The position numbers were made by a program, and so were the translations under genes. Source: an uncultured Kiritimatiellota bacterium (GTDB lineage Bacteria; Verrucomicrobiota; Kiritimatiellia; RFP12; DVOR01). Taken from it: DNA of 64,000 nt. Location of the stretch: NCBI GenBank assembly GCA_944391055.1, contig CALXSF010000001.1:1-64000 (forward strand). The letters run 5' to 3'. Shown piece after piece: positions 1-6,017 of this stretch (the first letter of the stretch is position 1; each line of letters opens with the position of its first letter). The notes under the pieces are model-generated. The model was given only the letters and a program-made list of their open reading frames with translations, was not told the origin of the DNA and did not search any database.

Positions 1-2
1 AC

Positions 3-227
3 CAGAACGGCGCCGTCGTCCACCGCCAGGACTACGACGTCAAGCGCACCGTCACCGCCACCCTCCTGGCCCCCGCCGCCGCCGAGCCCCCCGAGCCCGA
101 CGCCACGCTCACCGTCGGCGACACGGCCTTCGCCGTCCTCTCCTGCCGCGAGATCGAGAGCAACCGCGACTTCCGCAAACTCGCCCTCACCCTCGAGGCC
201 TACGAGAACTGGCCCGCAGGAAACTGA
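3..227 (+). CDS. Phage tail protein, C-terminal fragment (5' cut by window edge)
   Basis: The frame beginning at base 3 is open without a start codon to TGA at 225-227, giving 74 residues of a protein whose beginning lies left of the window. The fragment has beta-rich stretches and ends in ...EAYENWPAGN. It lies directly before the tail-assembly chaperone and tape-measure genes. In tailed phages that place is usually held by the major tail (tube) protein or a tail-completion protein, so this is the likely role, but no motif in the fragment proves it. The first heptamer repeat array begins 2 bp after its stop. Confidence 0.5.
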   Translation, partial: QNGAVVHRQDYDVKRTVTATLLAPAAAEPPEPDATLTVGDTAFAVLSCREIESNRDFRKLALTLEAYENWPAGN

Positions 228-228
228 A

Positions 229-429
229 GGTAAATCGTAAATGGTAAGTGGTAAATGGTCTCGCCCCTGCGGGGCGACCGGCGAAGGGAAGGCCCTTGCC
301 GTGCGGGCAACGGCCCCCGACCTATCGGGAACATGAGCCGAACCGTCGCGCGCCTGCGCGCGTGCCATTTACCACTTACCATTTACCACTTACCATTTAC
401 CACTTACCATTTACCACTTACCATTTACC
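229..429 (+). repeat. Heptamer-bounded inverted-repeat element, copy 1
   Basis: The left arm (229-259) is four units of GGTAAAT/CGTAAAT/GGTAAGT plus GGT. The right arm (365-429) is nine units alternating CCATTTA and CCACTTA plus CC. The arms are reverse complements, so the transcript could fold into a long stem. The 105-bp GC-rich core holds smaller palindromes (TCGCCCC/GGGGCGA; GCGCGCCTGCGCGC). The element ends 14 bp before the chaperone start codon and leaves the ribosome site (GAAAGGAA) intact. A second copy at 1991-2150 is in the opposite orientation with recognisably the same core, which suggests a mobile cassette rather than simple slippage. Confidence 0.8.
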
Positions 430-443
430 GAAAGGAACCCGCC

Positions 444-809
444 ATGGAACCCGACCCCGCCCCCCTCGGCAACCCGCAGGCCGCCCTCGACGCCCTCGCC
501 GACCCCGCGCCCCTCACCCTCGGCCAGGTGGCCCTCCTCGAGAAGATCAGGAGCCCCCTCCTCACCGGCGCCGCCGACGCCGCCGACGCCATCCCCGGCC
601 TCTTCCTCCTCTCCCTCCCCTCCGCCGAGGGCGCCAAGCACCTCAAAACCCTCGAGCAGGACGCCTTCGCCTGGGCCGACACCCTCACCCCCGCCGACTT
701 CCGGGAGCGCTGGCGCGCCGCCCTCGAGGCCCTCGCCGCCTTCTACGCCCTCCTCCCCGGCCCCGAGGGCGACGAGCCAAAAAAAGCCTCGCCGGCAACG
801 GCTGGATGA
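444..809 (+). CDS. Phage tail assembly chaperone (G-type product)
   Basis: This 121-aa protein probably coats the tape-measure protein during tail assembly. ATG 444 is chosen because GAAAGGAA precedes it, while the longer upstream frame only reads through the repeat element. Near its 3' end is a run of seven A (779-785), read in frame as A AAA AAA. This is a classic -1 slippery heptamer. The -1 frame stays open from there to 988, up to the tape-measure gene. Position before the tape measure plus the slip site identify the pair as G/GT-type chaperones even though the sequence is not recognised. The zero-frame product ends at TGA 807-809. Confidence 0.7.
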   Translation: MEPDPAPLGNPQAALDALADPAPLTLGQVALLEKIRSPLLTGAADAADAIPGLFLLSLPSAEGAKHLKTLEQDAFAWADTLTPADFRERWRAALEALAAFYALLPGPEGDEPKKASPATAG

Positions 810-988
810 CCGCCCTCGTGGAGTGGGCCGCGCGCACCTACCACTGGGAGCCGCGACGCCTCCTCCACGGCATCCCGTGCGCCCAGCTCGCCCTCCTCTT
901 CCGCCAATGGAAGGGCGCCGTCGCCGGCGGCAAGGGCTTCACACTCCTGGAGATGGAACTCATGGAAAGGCTCCGACACCATGGCTGA
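444..988 (+). CDS. Tail assembly chaperone, -1 frameshift (GT-type) product
   Basis: The predicted product joins codons 444-785 to a -1 frame starting again at base 785 and ending at TGA 986-988, about 181 aa. The slip site is the A7 run at 779-785 followed by GCC. The extension adds 67 residues (...TALVEWAARTYHW... to ...LMERLRHHG), rich in aromatic and charged residues, like the T domain that contacts the tape measure in lambda-type phages. The extension has no good start and ribosome site of its own. Its stop overlaps the tape-measure start by 8 bp. In known phages only a few percent of ribosomes shift; the efficiency here cannot be read from sequence. Confidence 0.65.
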
Positions 989-1979
989 CAGCACCATCAC
1001 CCTCCGCGTCGTGGGCGACGCCTCCGCCGCACCGAAGGCCCCCGACGCCGCCCCCGCAACCGCCCCGCAGGCCCCCGGCAACGCCCCCGCGGCCGCCCCG
1101 CAGCCCCCCGGCGGCGCCCCCGCACACGCCACGCCCGGCCTCGGCCCCGCCGCCCCCGCCGCAAGCCCCGCGGGCGGCAAGTCCCTCGCCGGCCCCCTCG
1201 CCGCCTTCGCCCTCGGCTGGGGCGCCCAGCAGCTCCTCGGCCTCGGCGTGAACGCCCTCGCCTCCACCCCCGGCCGCCAGCGCCAGGCCAATTGGCTCGC
1301 CAACGTCGGCGGCGGCGCGCTCTCCGGCGCCACCGCGGGCGCGGCCCTCGGCGGTGCCCCGGGCGCGGCCCTTGGTGCGGCCATCGGCATAAGCGTCGGC
1401 GCCCTCAACGCCCTGGCCGACGCCGCCAAAGGCACGCGCGACGCCCTCGAGGCCATCAAGGCCCGCGGCCACGACTACGCCCTCGCCACCGGCGCGCGCC
1501 GCCAGGACGAGGCCTTCGCGCGCACCCTCGGCGCCATGGGCCGCGAGGAACGCCTCGGCGCCATCGCCGACCGCGCCGACGCCATCAAGAACGGACCCGG
1601 CGAGCTCTCCATCGCCAACCTCGAAAAATGGCTCAAGACCGCCGCCGACAACGGCGAGACCGACACCGAGGAATACCGCCGCAAGGAAGGCGCCCTCGCC
1701 CTCCAGTACCAACGCCTCGGCGCCCTCGACCAGGCCTACGACGCCACCGAGGCCACCCCGCCCCCCGGCCTCCTCGACCCCGGCTCCGTCGCCGACTCCC
1801 TCGCCAAGATCGGCGGCTCCGTCGGCCCCTCCGTCGACGTCGCCGACGTCAACCGCGACCTCCTCGCCACCCTGCGCGACTTCTTCCAAGCCTGGCGGAC
1901 CCGCGCCGGGCTCGACCCCGCCTCCGCAAAGGGCATCGACGCCGCCTCCGGCTTCGCCCCACACGCCACCTTCGGATGA
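981..1979 (+). CDS. Short tape-measure-like tail protein
   Basis: This is a 332-aa protein. The N-terminal third is Ala/Pro-rich (about residues 14-75). A Gly/Ala-rich hydrophobic segment follows (about 108-150), of the kind that lets tape measures cross a membrane during DNA entry. A helical, charged C-terminal half comes last. It starts inside the frameshift extension of the chaperone gene, exactly where tape measures lie in siphoviruses and Mu-like phages. At about 0.15 nm per residue, 332 residues would set a tail near 50 nm, short for the class. The ribosome site is GGAAAGG (964-970). The assignment rests on position and composition, not on recognised homology. Confidence 0.55.
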   Translation: MADSTITLRVVGDASAAPKAPDAAPATAPQAPGNAPAAAPQPPGGAPAHATPGLGPAAPAASPAGGKSLAGPLAAFALGWGAQQLLGLGVNALASTPGRQRQANWLANVGGGALSGATAGAALGGAPGAALGAAIGISVGALNALADAAKGTRDALEAIKARGHDYALATGARRQDEAFARTLGAMGREERLGAIADRADAIKNGPGELSIANLEKWLKTAADNGETDTEEYRRKEGALALQYQRLGALDQAYDATEATPPPGLLDPGSVADSLAKIGGSVGPSVDVADVNRDLLATLRDFFQAWRTRAGLDPASAKGIDAASGFAPHATFG

Positions 1980-1990
1980 TCAGGGCGAAA

Positions 1991-2150
1991 GGTAAATGGT
2001 AAATGGTAAGTGGTAAGTGGCACGCGCGCAGGCGCGCGACGAAGAGGCCGGCGAGCCCGATAGGTCAGGGCCCTTCGCCCCATCCATCCACCCGTCGCCC
2101 CGCAGAGGCGCAACCATTTACCATTTACCAATTACCATTTACCAATTACC
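1991..2150 (-). repeat. Heptamer-bounded inverted-repeat element, copy 2 (inverted)
   Basis: The left arm (1991-2018) is two GGTAAAT and two GGTAAGT units. The right arm (2114-2150) is CCATTTA, CCATTTA, CCAATTA, CCATTTA, CCAATTA plus CC. The core, read on the minus strand, repeats landmarks of copy 1 in the same order: CTGCGGGGCGAC, a GGGCCC-like block, GACCTATCGGG, then CGTCGCGCGCCTGCGCGCG next to the arm. Copy 2 is therefore the same element flipped. It ends 12 bp before the next start codon and again leaves an AAAAGGAACC ribosome site. Confidence 0.8.
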
Positions 2151-2162
2151 AAAAGGAACCCC

Positions 2163-3050
2163 ATGGCCGACCCCATCAAACCCAACCTCGAGCTCACCGA
2201 GCAGCCCGCCAAGTCCCTCGCCAAGCAGCCCGGCCTCAAGACCGCCACCCTCGTCCTCCGCGGCCCCTGGGAGGAAATCGAGGCGCTCGCCGACCAGTGC
2301 CGCGTCGGCTTCGCCGCGCCCACCCGCGTCGAGGGCGCCGTCGGCCGCGTCGCCGCCGCCACCGCCACGCGCCAGAGCGGCGGCTACGGCACCCTCGAGC
2401 TCGCCACCACCCAGCGCGAGGAGACCGAGACCTGGAACCTCGACTTCCTCGAGATCCAAAAGCCCATCCGGAACTGGAAGGCCGACGCCGAAAACCCCGA
2501 CGACCGCCCCAACATGACCGACCTCGCCGCCTGGGAGCGCCTCAAGACCCTCGACGGCGCCTGGGAGGCCTATTCCGGCTTCTACAAATCCACCGAGATG
2601 GGCTCCTCCACGCAGCTCTCCGGAAACACCCTCCGCCTCGCCAAGAAGATCTTCCGAGGCGTCGAGGCCTTCTCCCTCTACACCCCCGTCCTCACCCGCG
2701 TCTCCGTCGTCAACGACCTCTCCGCCCTCGAAGGCCTCGGCAAGGACATCGGCACCGTCTGCGCGCCCACCGGCGGCAACGACATCGTCGGCTCCCTCAA
2801 CCTCGCCACCCTCATCACCGGCCTGGACAAGCAGTGGCTCAAGACCGCCGACCGCCTCCAAGGCGCCCTCGACGGCTCCTTCCAGCGCGTCGAGGTCTGG
2901 ACCGGCGCCGACAGCTGGGACGGCGACCTCTACCCCGGCGGCACGAACCCCGGCGACGGCGACGACGACGACGGCGGCGGGGACTTCGAGCTCCCCGAAA
3001 CCCCCGACCTTGACGTCCCCGAGCTCCCCGAAACCCCCGACCTCCCTTGA
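2163..3050 (+). CDS. Phage tail structural protein, function unknown
   Basis: This 295-aa protein starts at ATG 2163, 8 bases behind AAAAGGAA. It directly follows the tape measure, where distal tail or tail-tip components lie in many phages, but I do not recognise a family. Residues about 100-200 contain a WNLDFLEIQKP stretch and a Trp/Tyr-rich region. The C-terminus has a Gly/Asp linker (GDGDDDDGGG) followed by two copies of ELPETPDL. A third copy of the coding repeat lies just after the stop, out of frame (see the repeat at 2988-3084), so the end of the protein has recently changed. Confidence 0.5.
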   Translation: MADPIKPNLELTEQPAKSLAKQPGLKTATLVLRGPWEEIEALADQCRVGFAAPTRVEGAVGRVAAATATRQSGGYGTLELATTQREETETWNLDFLEIQKPIRNWKADAENPDDRPNMTDLAAWERLKTLDGAWEAYSGFYKSTEMGSSTQLSGNTLRLAKKIFRGVEAFSLYTPVLTRVSVVNDLSALEGLGKDIGTVCAPTGGNDIVGSLNLATLITGLDKQWLKTADRLQGALDGSFQRVEVWTGADSWDGDLYPGGTNPGDGDDDDGGGDFELPETPDLDVPELPETPDLP

Positions 3051-3084
3051 CGTCCCCGAGCTCCCCGAAACCCCCGACCTCTGA
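2988..3084 (+). repeat. Tandem repeat encoding ELPETPDL, broken by a 4-bp insertion
   Basis: Three copies of GAGCTCCCCGAAACCCCCGA begin at 2988, 3021 and 3058. The first interval is 33 bp (in frame) and the second 37 bp, because CCCT has been added before TTGACG. The extra 4 bp bring in the stop at 3048-3050. Without them the frame would run to TGA 3082-3084 and add a third ELPETPDL. Confidence 0.8.
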
Positions 3085-3086
3085 GG

Positions 3087-3131
3087 CCATTCGCCACTTG
3101 CCATTTACCACTTACCATTTACCATTTACCC
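3087..3131 (+). repeat. One-sided heptamer array (copy 3)
   Basis: Six units related to CCATTTA (two degenerate: CCATTCG, CCACTTG; then CCATTTA, CCACTTA, CCATTTA, CCATTTA) end 3 bp before the start at 3135. There is no facing GGTAAAT arm and no core, so this is a solo arm or a decayed copy. Unlike copies 1 and 2 it leaves no clear ribosome site between array and ATG. Confidence 0.75.
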
Positions 3132-3134
3132 ACA

Positions 3135-4172
3135 ATGAGCCCCATCCCCCCGCGCGCCATCCGCGGCCAAACCCTCACCGCCGACCTCTGGAACGCCCTC
3201 GTCGACGCCCTCCTCCAGATCCGCCCCCTCGCCGGGGTCGGCGTCCGCCTCCGCCAGACCCCCGCCGGCACCATCATCGACGCCGCGCCCCAAACCGACG
3301 CCCAGGCCGTCGCCGCCGCCGCCCCCTTCCGCCACCGCTGGCAGACCACCGCCGCCTACCGCGACGACGGCGACGGCGCCCGCTGGGTCCTCGCCGTCGC
3401 CCCGGGCTCCCTCTGGCAGACCGACGCCGCCGGCGCCCTCGCCGAGGCCGCGCTCACCCCCGTCGAACCCGTCGCCCCAAACCCCGACGGCGGGGGATGG
3501 GTCGTCGACCCCGCCACCACCGGCTCCCTCTACGTCGCCGAGAACGCCGGCGAAACCCCCGACACCGGCCAGCCCGCCGGGCTCCTGCTCAAATACGGCG
3601 ACCCCGCCGCCGAGACGCTCCCCGTCCTCCTGCGCGTCGCCGACCTCGACCTCCCCGCCGACGGCTCCCCCGCCAAGCTCACCCAGCGGCAGGTCGGCGA
3701 CGCCCTCCGGGGCGCCGCGCAAACCCCGCAGCCCGGCCCCCTCACCCGCGAGGAGGACGCCTCCGGCGCCCGCTGGGTCCGCCGCCTCGGCAGCTGGGCC
3801 TGGCGCCCGGCCGACGCCCAATGGGCCTTCACCCCCGACACCGACGCCGACGGCGCCAAGCGCCCGCCCATCGAAACCTTCCCCGAGCGGACCGTCCTCC
3901 TGCGCGTCGGCGACGACATCGCCGCCCTCCCCGCACCCCTCCCCGCCGCGCAGGCCCCCGCCCTCTGGCTCGCCAAACGCGAGGCCGACGTCACCGTCGG
4001 CCTCACCTACACGCCCCCCGCCGACGAGACCGGCTCCGGCGCCCTCACCGGCCGAAAGGGCTCCTTCCGCTTCTGGTCCGACCGCGACCCCGCCGCCGGC
4101 GAGACCGAGACCTACCTCGAGACCATCGTCGAGGACGCCAACGACCGAAACACCTATCAGGACGCCCAATGA
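3135..4172 (+). CDS. Phage tail/baseplate-type protein, function unknown
   Basis: This is a 345-aa protein. The N-terminus (MSPIPPRAIRGQTLTADLWN) resembles the short helical start seen in many phage tail-tip or fibre-network proteins, where a 'G..L.A..WN.L' pattern precedes beta-rich repeats. The rest is Ala/Asp/Pro-rich with regularly spaced Trp and short beta strands, consistent with a virion surface protein. The start lacks a good ribosome site because the heptamer array abuts it; translation may depend on coupling or on the array itself. Its stop overlaps the next start as ATGA (4169-4172), so the two are translationally coupled. Confidence 0.45.
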   Translation: MSPIPPRAIRGQTLTADLWNALVDALLQIRPLAGVGVRLRQTPAGTIIDAAPQTDAQAVAAAAPFRHRWQTTAAYRDDGDGARWVLAVAPGSLWQTDAAGALAEAALTPVEPVAPNPDGGGWVVDPATTGSLYVAENAGETPDTGQPAGLLLKYGDPAAETLPVLLRVADLDLPADGSPAKLTQRQVGDALRGAAQTPQPGPLTREEDASGARWVRRLGSWAWRPADAQWAFTPDTDADGAKRPPIETFPERTVLLRVGDDIAALPAPLPAAQAPALWLAKREADVTVGLTYTPPADETGSGALTGRKGSFRFWSDRDPAAGETETYLETIVEDANDRNTYQDAQ

Positions 4173-5815
4173 GCGCCAACCCCATCCGCATCCGAATCGA
4201 CGGCTCCGGCTCCTGCGAGCCCCTCGCCCCGCAGGCCGCCGCCGAAAAGCTCACCCCCGGCCAGGCCTGGACCCCGCCCACCTCCGCCGAGGCCCTCGCC
4301 GCGCTCGCCCAGGCCGGCATCCCCGTCTTCGTCGACAACGGCGCCCTCTTCGTGGCCAACGAGACCGACACCGACGGCCGCCCCCTCTCCCTCGCCGACT
4401 GGTGCGCGAAACACGGCGTCGGCCCCGAGGGGCAGGCCGAGATCGCCGCGCGCTGCGCCGCCTACGTCAACGCCTGCGCGCCCGCCTTCGCCCCACGCGT
4501 CGCCCTCCACCGCGCCCCCGGCGGCAAGCCCGTCTGCGACGCCGCCGGGCGCCTCCTCCTCCACGTCGGCAGGATCTGGTTCAACGCCGACGTCCTCCCC
4601 GGGCCCCTCGTCCCCATGGCCGCCTCCGCCATCTGGGAGTTCTCCGACGCCTCCGTCTCCGGCGTCGCCGCCCTCGGCCGCTTCGCCGACAAGGACACCA
4701 CCCTCCGCCCCGACGGCACGGCCGACCCCGCCTGCGTCTGGTCCTCCGAGGCCACCCCCTGGGTCGCCCCCGGCGCCGTCGACGCACAGGGCCTCCCCAT
4801 CCTCCCCGGCCCCAACGCCGGCTACTACACCGACTGGTACGCCGCCGGCGCCCTCGCCCAATCCGACGCCTGGGGCGTCTCCGCCGCGCTCCTCGACACC
4901 TACGTCTCCCTCCTCGACGGCCAGCCCCACCCAAACGCCGTCCCCGCCACCGACGAAAACACCCGCGTCCCCCCCGCCGACGTCAACCGATGGCTCCGCC
5001 AAAACATCCCCGGCTGGACCGACGACAACCCCCTCTGCCCCCTCCCCGACAACGACACCGGCCCCTGGCGCCCCGGCCTCTACCGCGACGACGAGGGAAA
5101 CGTCGTCTACGCCAAGGCCGACACCGACGCCAACGGCCCCCACAACTTCCGCGACACCGCCTCCGCCGCCACCAAAACCTGGCCTGTCGACCCCGCCAGC
5201 TTTGGGACCACCCGCCTCGCCGCGCGCGTCGGCACCCTCACCCCCACCGTCCCCGACCCGCCCTGGGCCGGCGCCCACGCCCCCGCCGACCCCGCCGGGA
5301 ACCGCTTCCTCACCCCCCCAAACCCGCAGCCCATCCCTTACTGGCTACATTTCCACGAATCCGCCAACCTCGACGCCGCCACCCTCGTCGTCACCCTCTC
5401 CACCGGCCTCGGGAACAAAATCGCCCGCGACGCCTACGCCACCGCCACCGTCGCCTACTACGCCTTCGGCATCGGCGACGCCTCCCCCGGCTCCCTCCGC
5501 CCCCTCGGAGGCGCCCCCGAGCCCATCGACGCCACCCCGATGGGAAACGGCCTCCACCGCTTCCGCATCCCCCTCGCCGGCCTCTTCCAGGCCACCGACG
5601 GCCAAACCCTCGACGACCTCCAGACCGTCACCCTCCGCTACGGCCTCAACACCGACGGCTCCCAATCCGGCATCACCTCCTGCCCCGTCACCCTCCCCAA
5701 CGTCCCCCTCCGCCACCTCTCCGCCGCCTGGGGCCCCGACCCCGACACCGCCGCCCTCGACCCCTCCCTCCCCCCCTTCGCCTCCTGGCAGCCCCCCGCC
5801 CTCCGCCCCTGGTGA
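4169..5815 (+). CDS. Phage distal tail / receptor-binding candidate
   Basis: This is a 548-aa protein and the last gene before the prophage end, the place of tail-fibre or adsorption genes in Mu-like and many other phages. The sequence is rich in Trp, Pro, Asp and aromatic residues and in predicted beta structure. A segment around residues 390-540 (HFHESANLDAATLVVTL..., LNTDGSQSGITSC) looks like a beta-sandwich of the sugar-binding type, but this is an impression only. No chaperone gene follows. The start overlaps the previous stop. No signal peptide or membrane segment is present. Function is inferred from position. Confidence 0.45.
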   Translation: MSANPIRIRIDGSGSCEPLAPQAAAEKLTPGQAWTPPTSAEALAALAQAGIPVFVDNGALFVANETDTDGRPLSLADWCAKHGVGPEGQAEIAARCAAYVNACAPAFAPRVALHRAPGGKPVCDAAGRLLLHVGRIWFNADVLPGPLVPMAASAIWEFSDASVSGVAALGRFADKDTTLRPDGTADPACVWSSEATPWVAPGAVDAQGLPILPGPNAGYYTDWYAAGALAQSDAWGVSAALLDTYVSLLDGQPHPNAVPATDENTRVPPADVNRWLRQNIPGWTDDNPLCPLPDNDTGPWRPGLYRDDEGNVVYAKADTDANGPHNFRDTASAATKTWPVDPASFGTTRLAARVGTLTPTVPDPPWAGAHAPADPAGNRFLTPPNPQPIPYWLHFHESANLDAATLVVTLSTGLGNKIARDAYATATVAYYAFGIGDASPGSLRPLGGAPEPIDATPMGNGLHRFRIPLAGLFQATDGQTLDDLQTVTLRYGLNTDGSQSGITSCPVTLPNVPLRHLSAAWGPDPDTAALDPSLPPFASWQPPALRPW

Positions 5816-6017
5816 AGGCCCGCCCGCCCCGGTCCCGCGCCATGGGCAAAGCCCCCGGCAAACGCCTAGGCCACCGACTGCGCCCATCCGCCGCCTCGAC
5901 CGCGAGCCGCGCCTGCAAACCCCTTGCATCCGTTCAGCAAAACGCCCCTCGGAATCCTCCAAAGGGCACCATTCTCAAAGTCCTTGATTCTTTTCTCACG
6001 TCACGTGAGTGAATACA
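5816..6017. other. Prophage right-end non-coding region with Mu-like terminus
   Basis: No credible gene lies here. The terminal bases, read inward from 6017 on minus, are TGTATTCACTCACGTGACG, then TGAGAAAAG. A short inverted repeat (CTCACG TCA CGTGAG, 5995-6009) lies about 10 bp inside the end, where a transposase would bind. The five bases next to the end on the cas9 side are AATCA (6018-6022), the expected target duplication. The minus-strand cas9 frame reads into this DNA for 27 codons before stopping at 5934. Confidence 0.55.

Larger units (their letters stand above)
1..6017. mobile_element. Right part of a Mu-like (transposable) prophage inserted in cas9
   Basis: All genes from 3 to 5815 are on + and form a tail module (tail protein, frameshifted chaperone, tape measure, distal tail proteins) with extremely C-rich third codon positions. 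After the last gene about 200 bp of non-coding DNA lead to 6017. Read inward from 6017 on the minus strand, the DNA begins TGTATTCACTCACGTGACG and continues with an A-rich stretch. This resembles the Mu terminus as I remember it (TGTATTGATTCACTTGAAG, then an A-run) in both the terminal TGT and the spacing of the A-run. Cas9 coding sequence begins at 6018. No integrase lies near this end, as expected for a transposing phage. The left end lies outside the window. The prophage call is strong; the Mu-type mechanism is an inference. Confidence 0.6.

Noticed and set aside
229..429. The regular CCATTTA/CCACTTA array could be taken for a CRISPR array.
   Set aside because: Units are 7 or 14 bp, adjacent, without unique spacers. 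It is a short tandem repeat, not a CRISPR.
248..988. A single 246-codon gene beginning in the repeat element.
   Set aside because: Its first part is Arg/Pro-rich out-of-frame translation; only the part after the A7 slip site is plausible, as a -1 extension.
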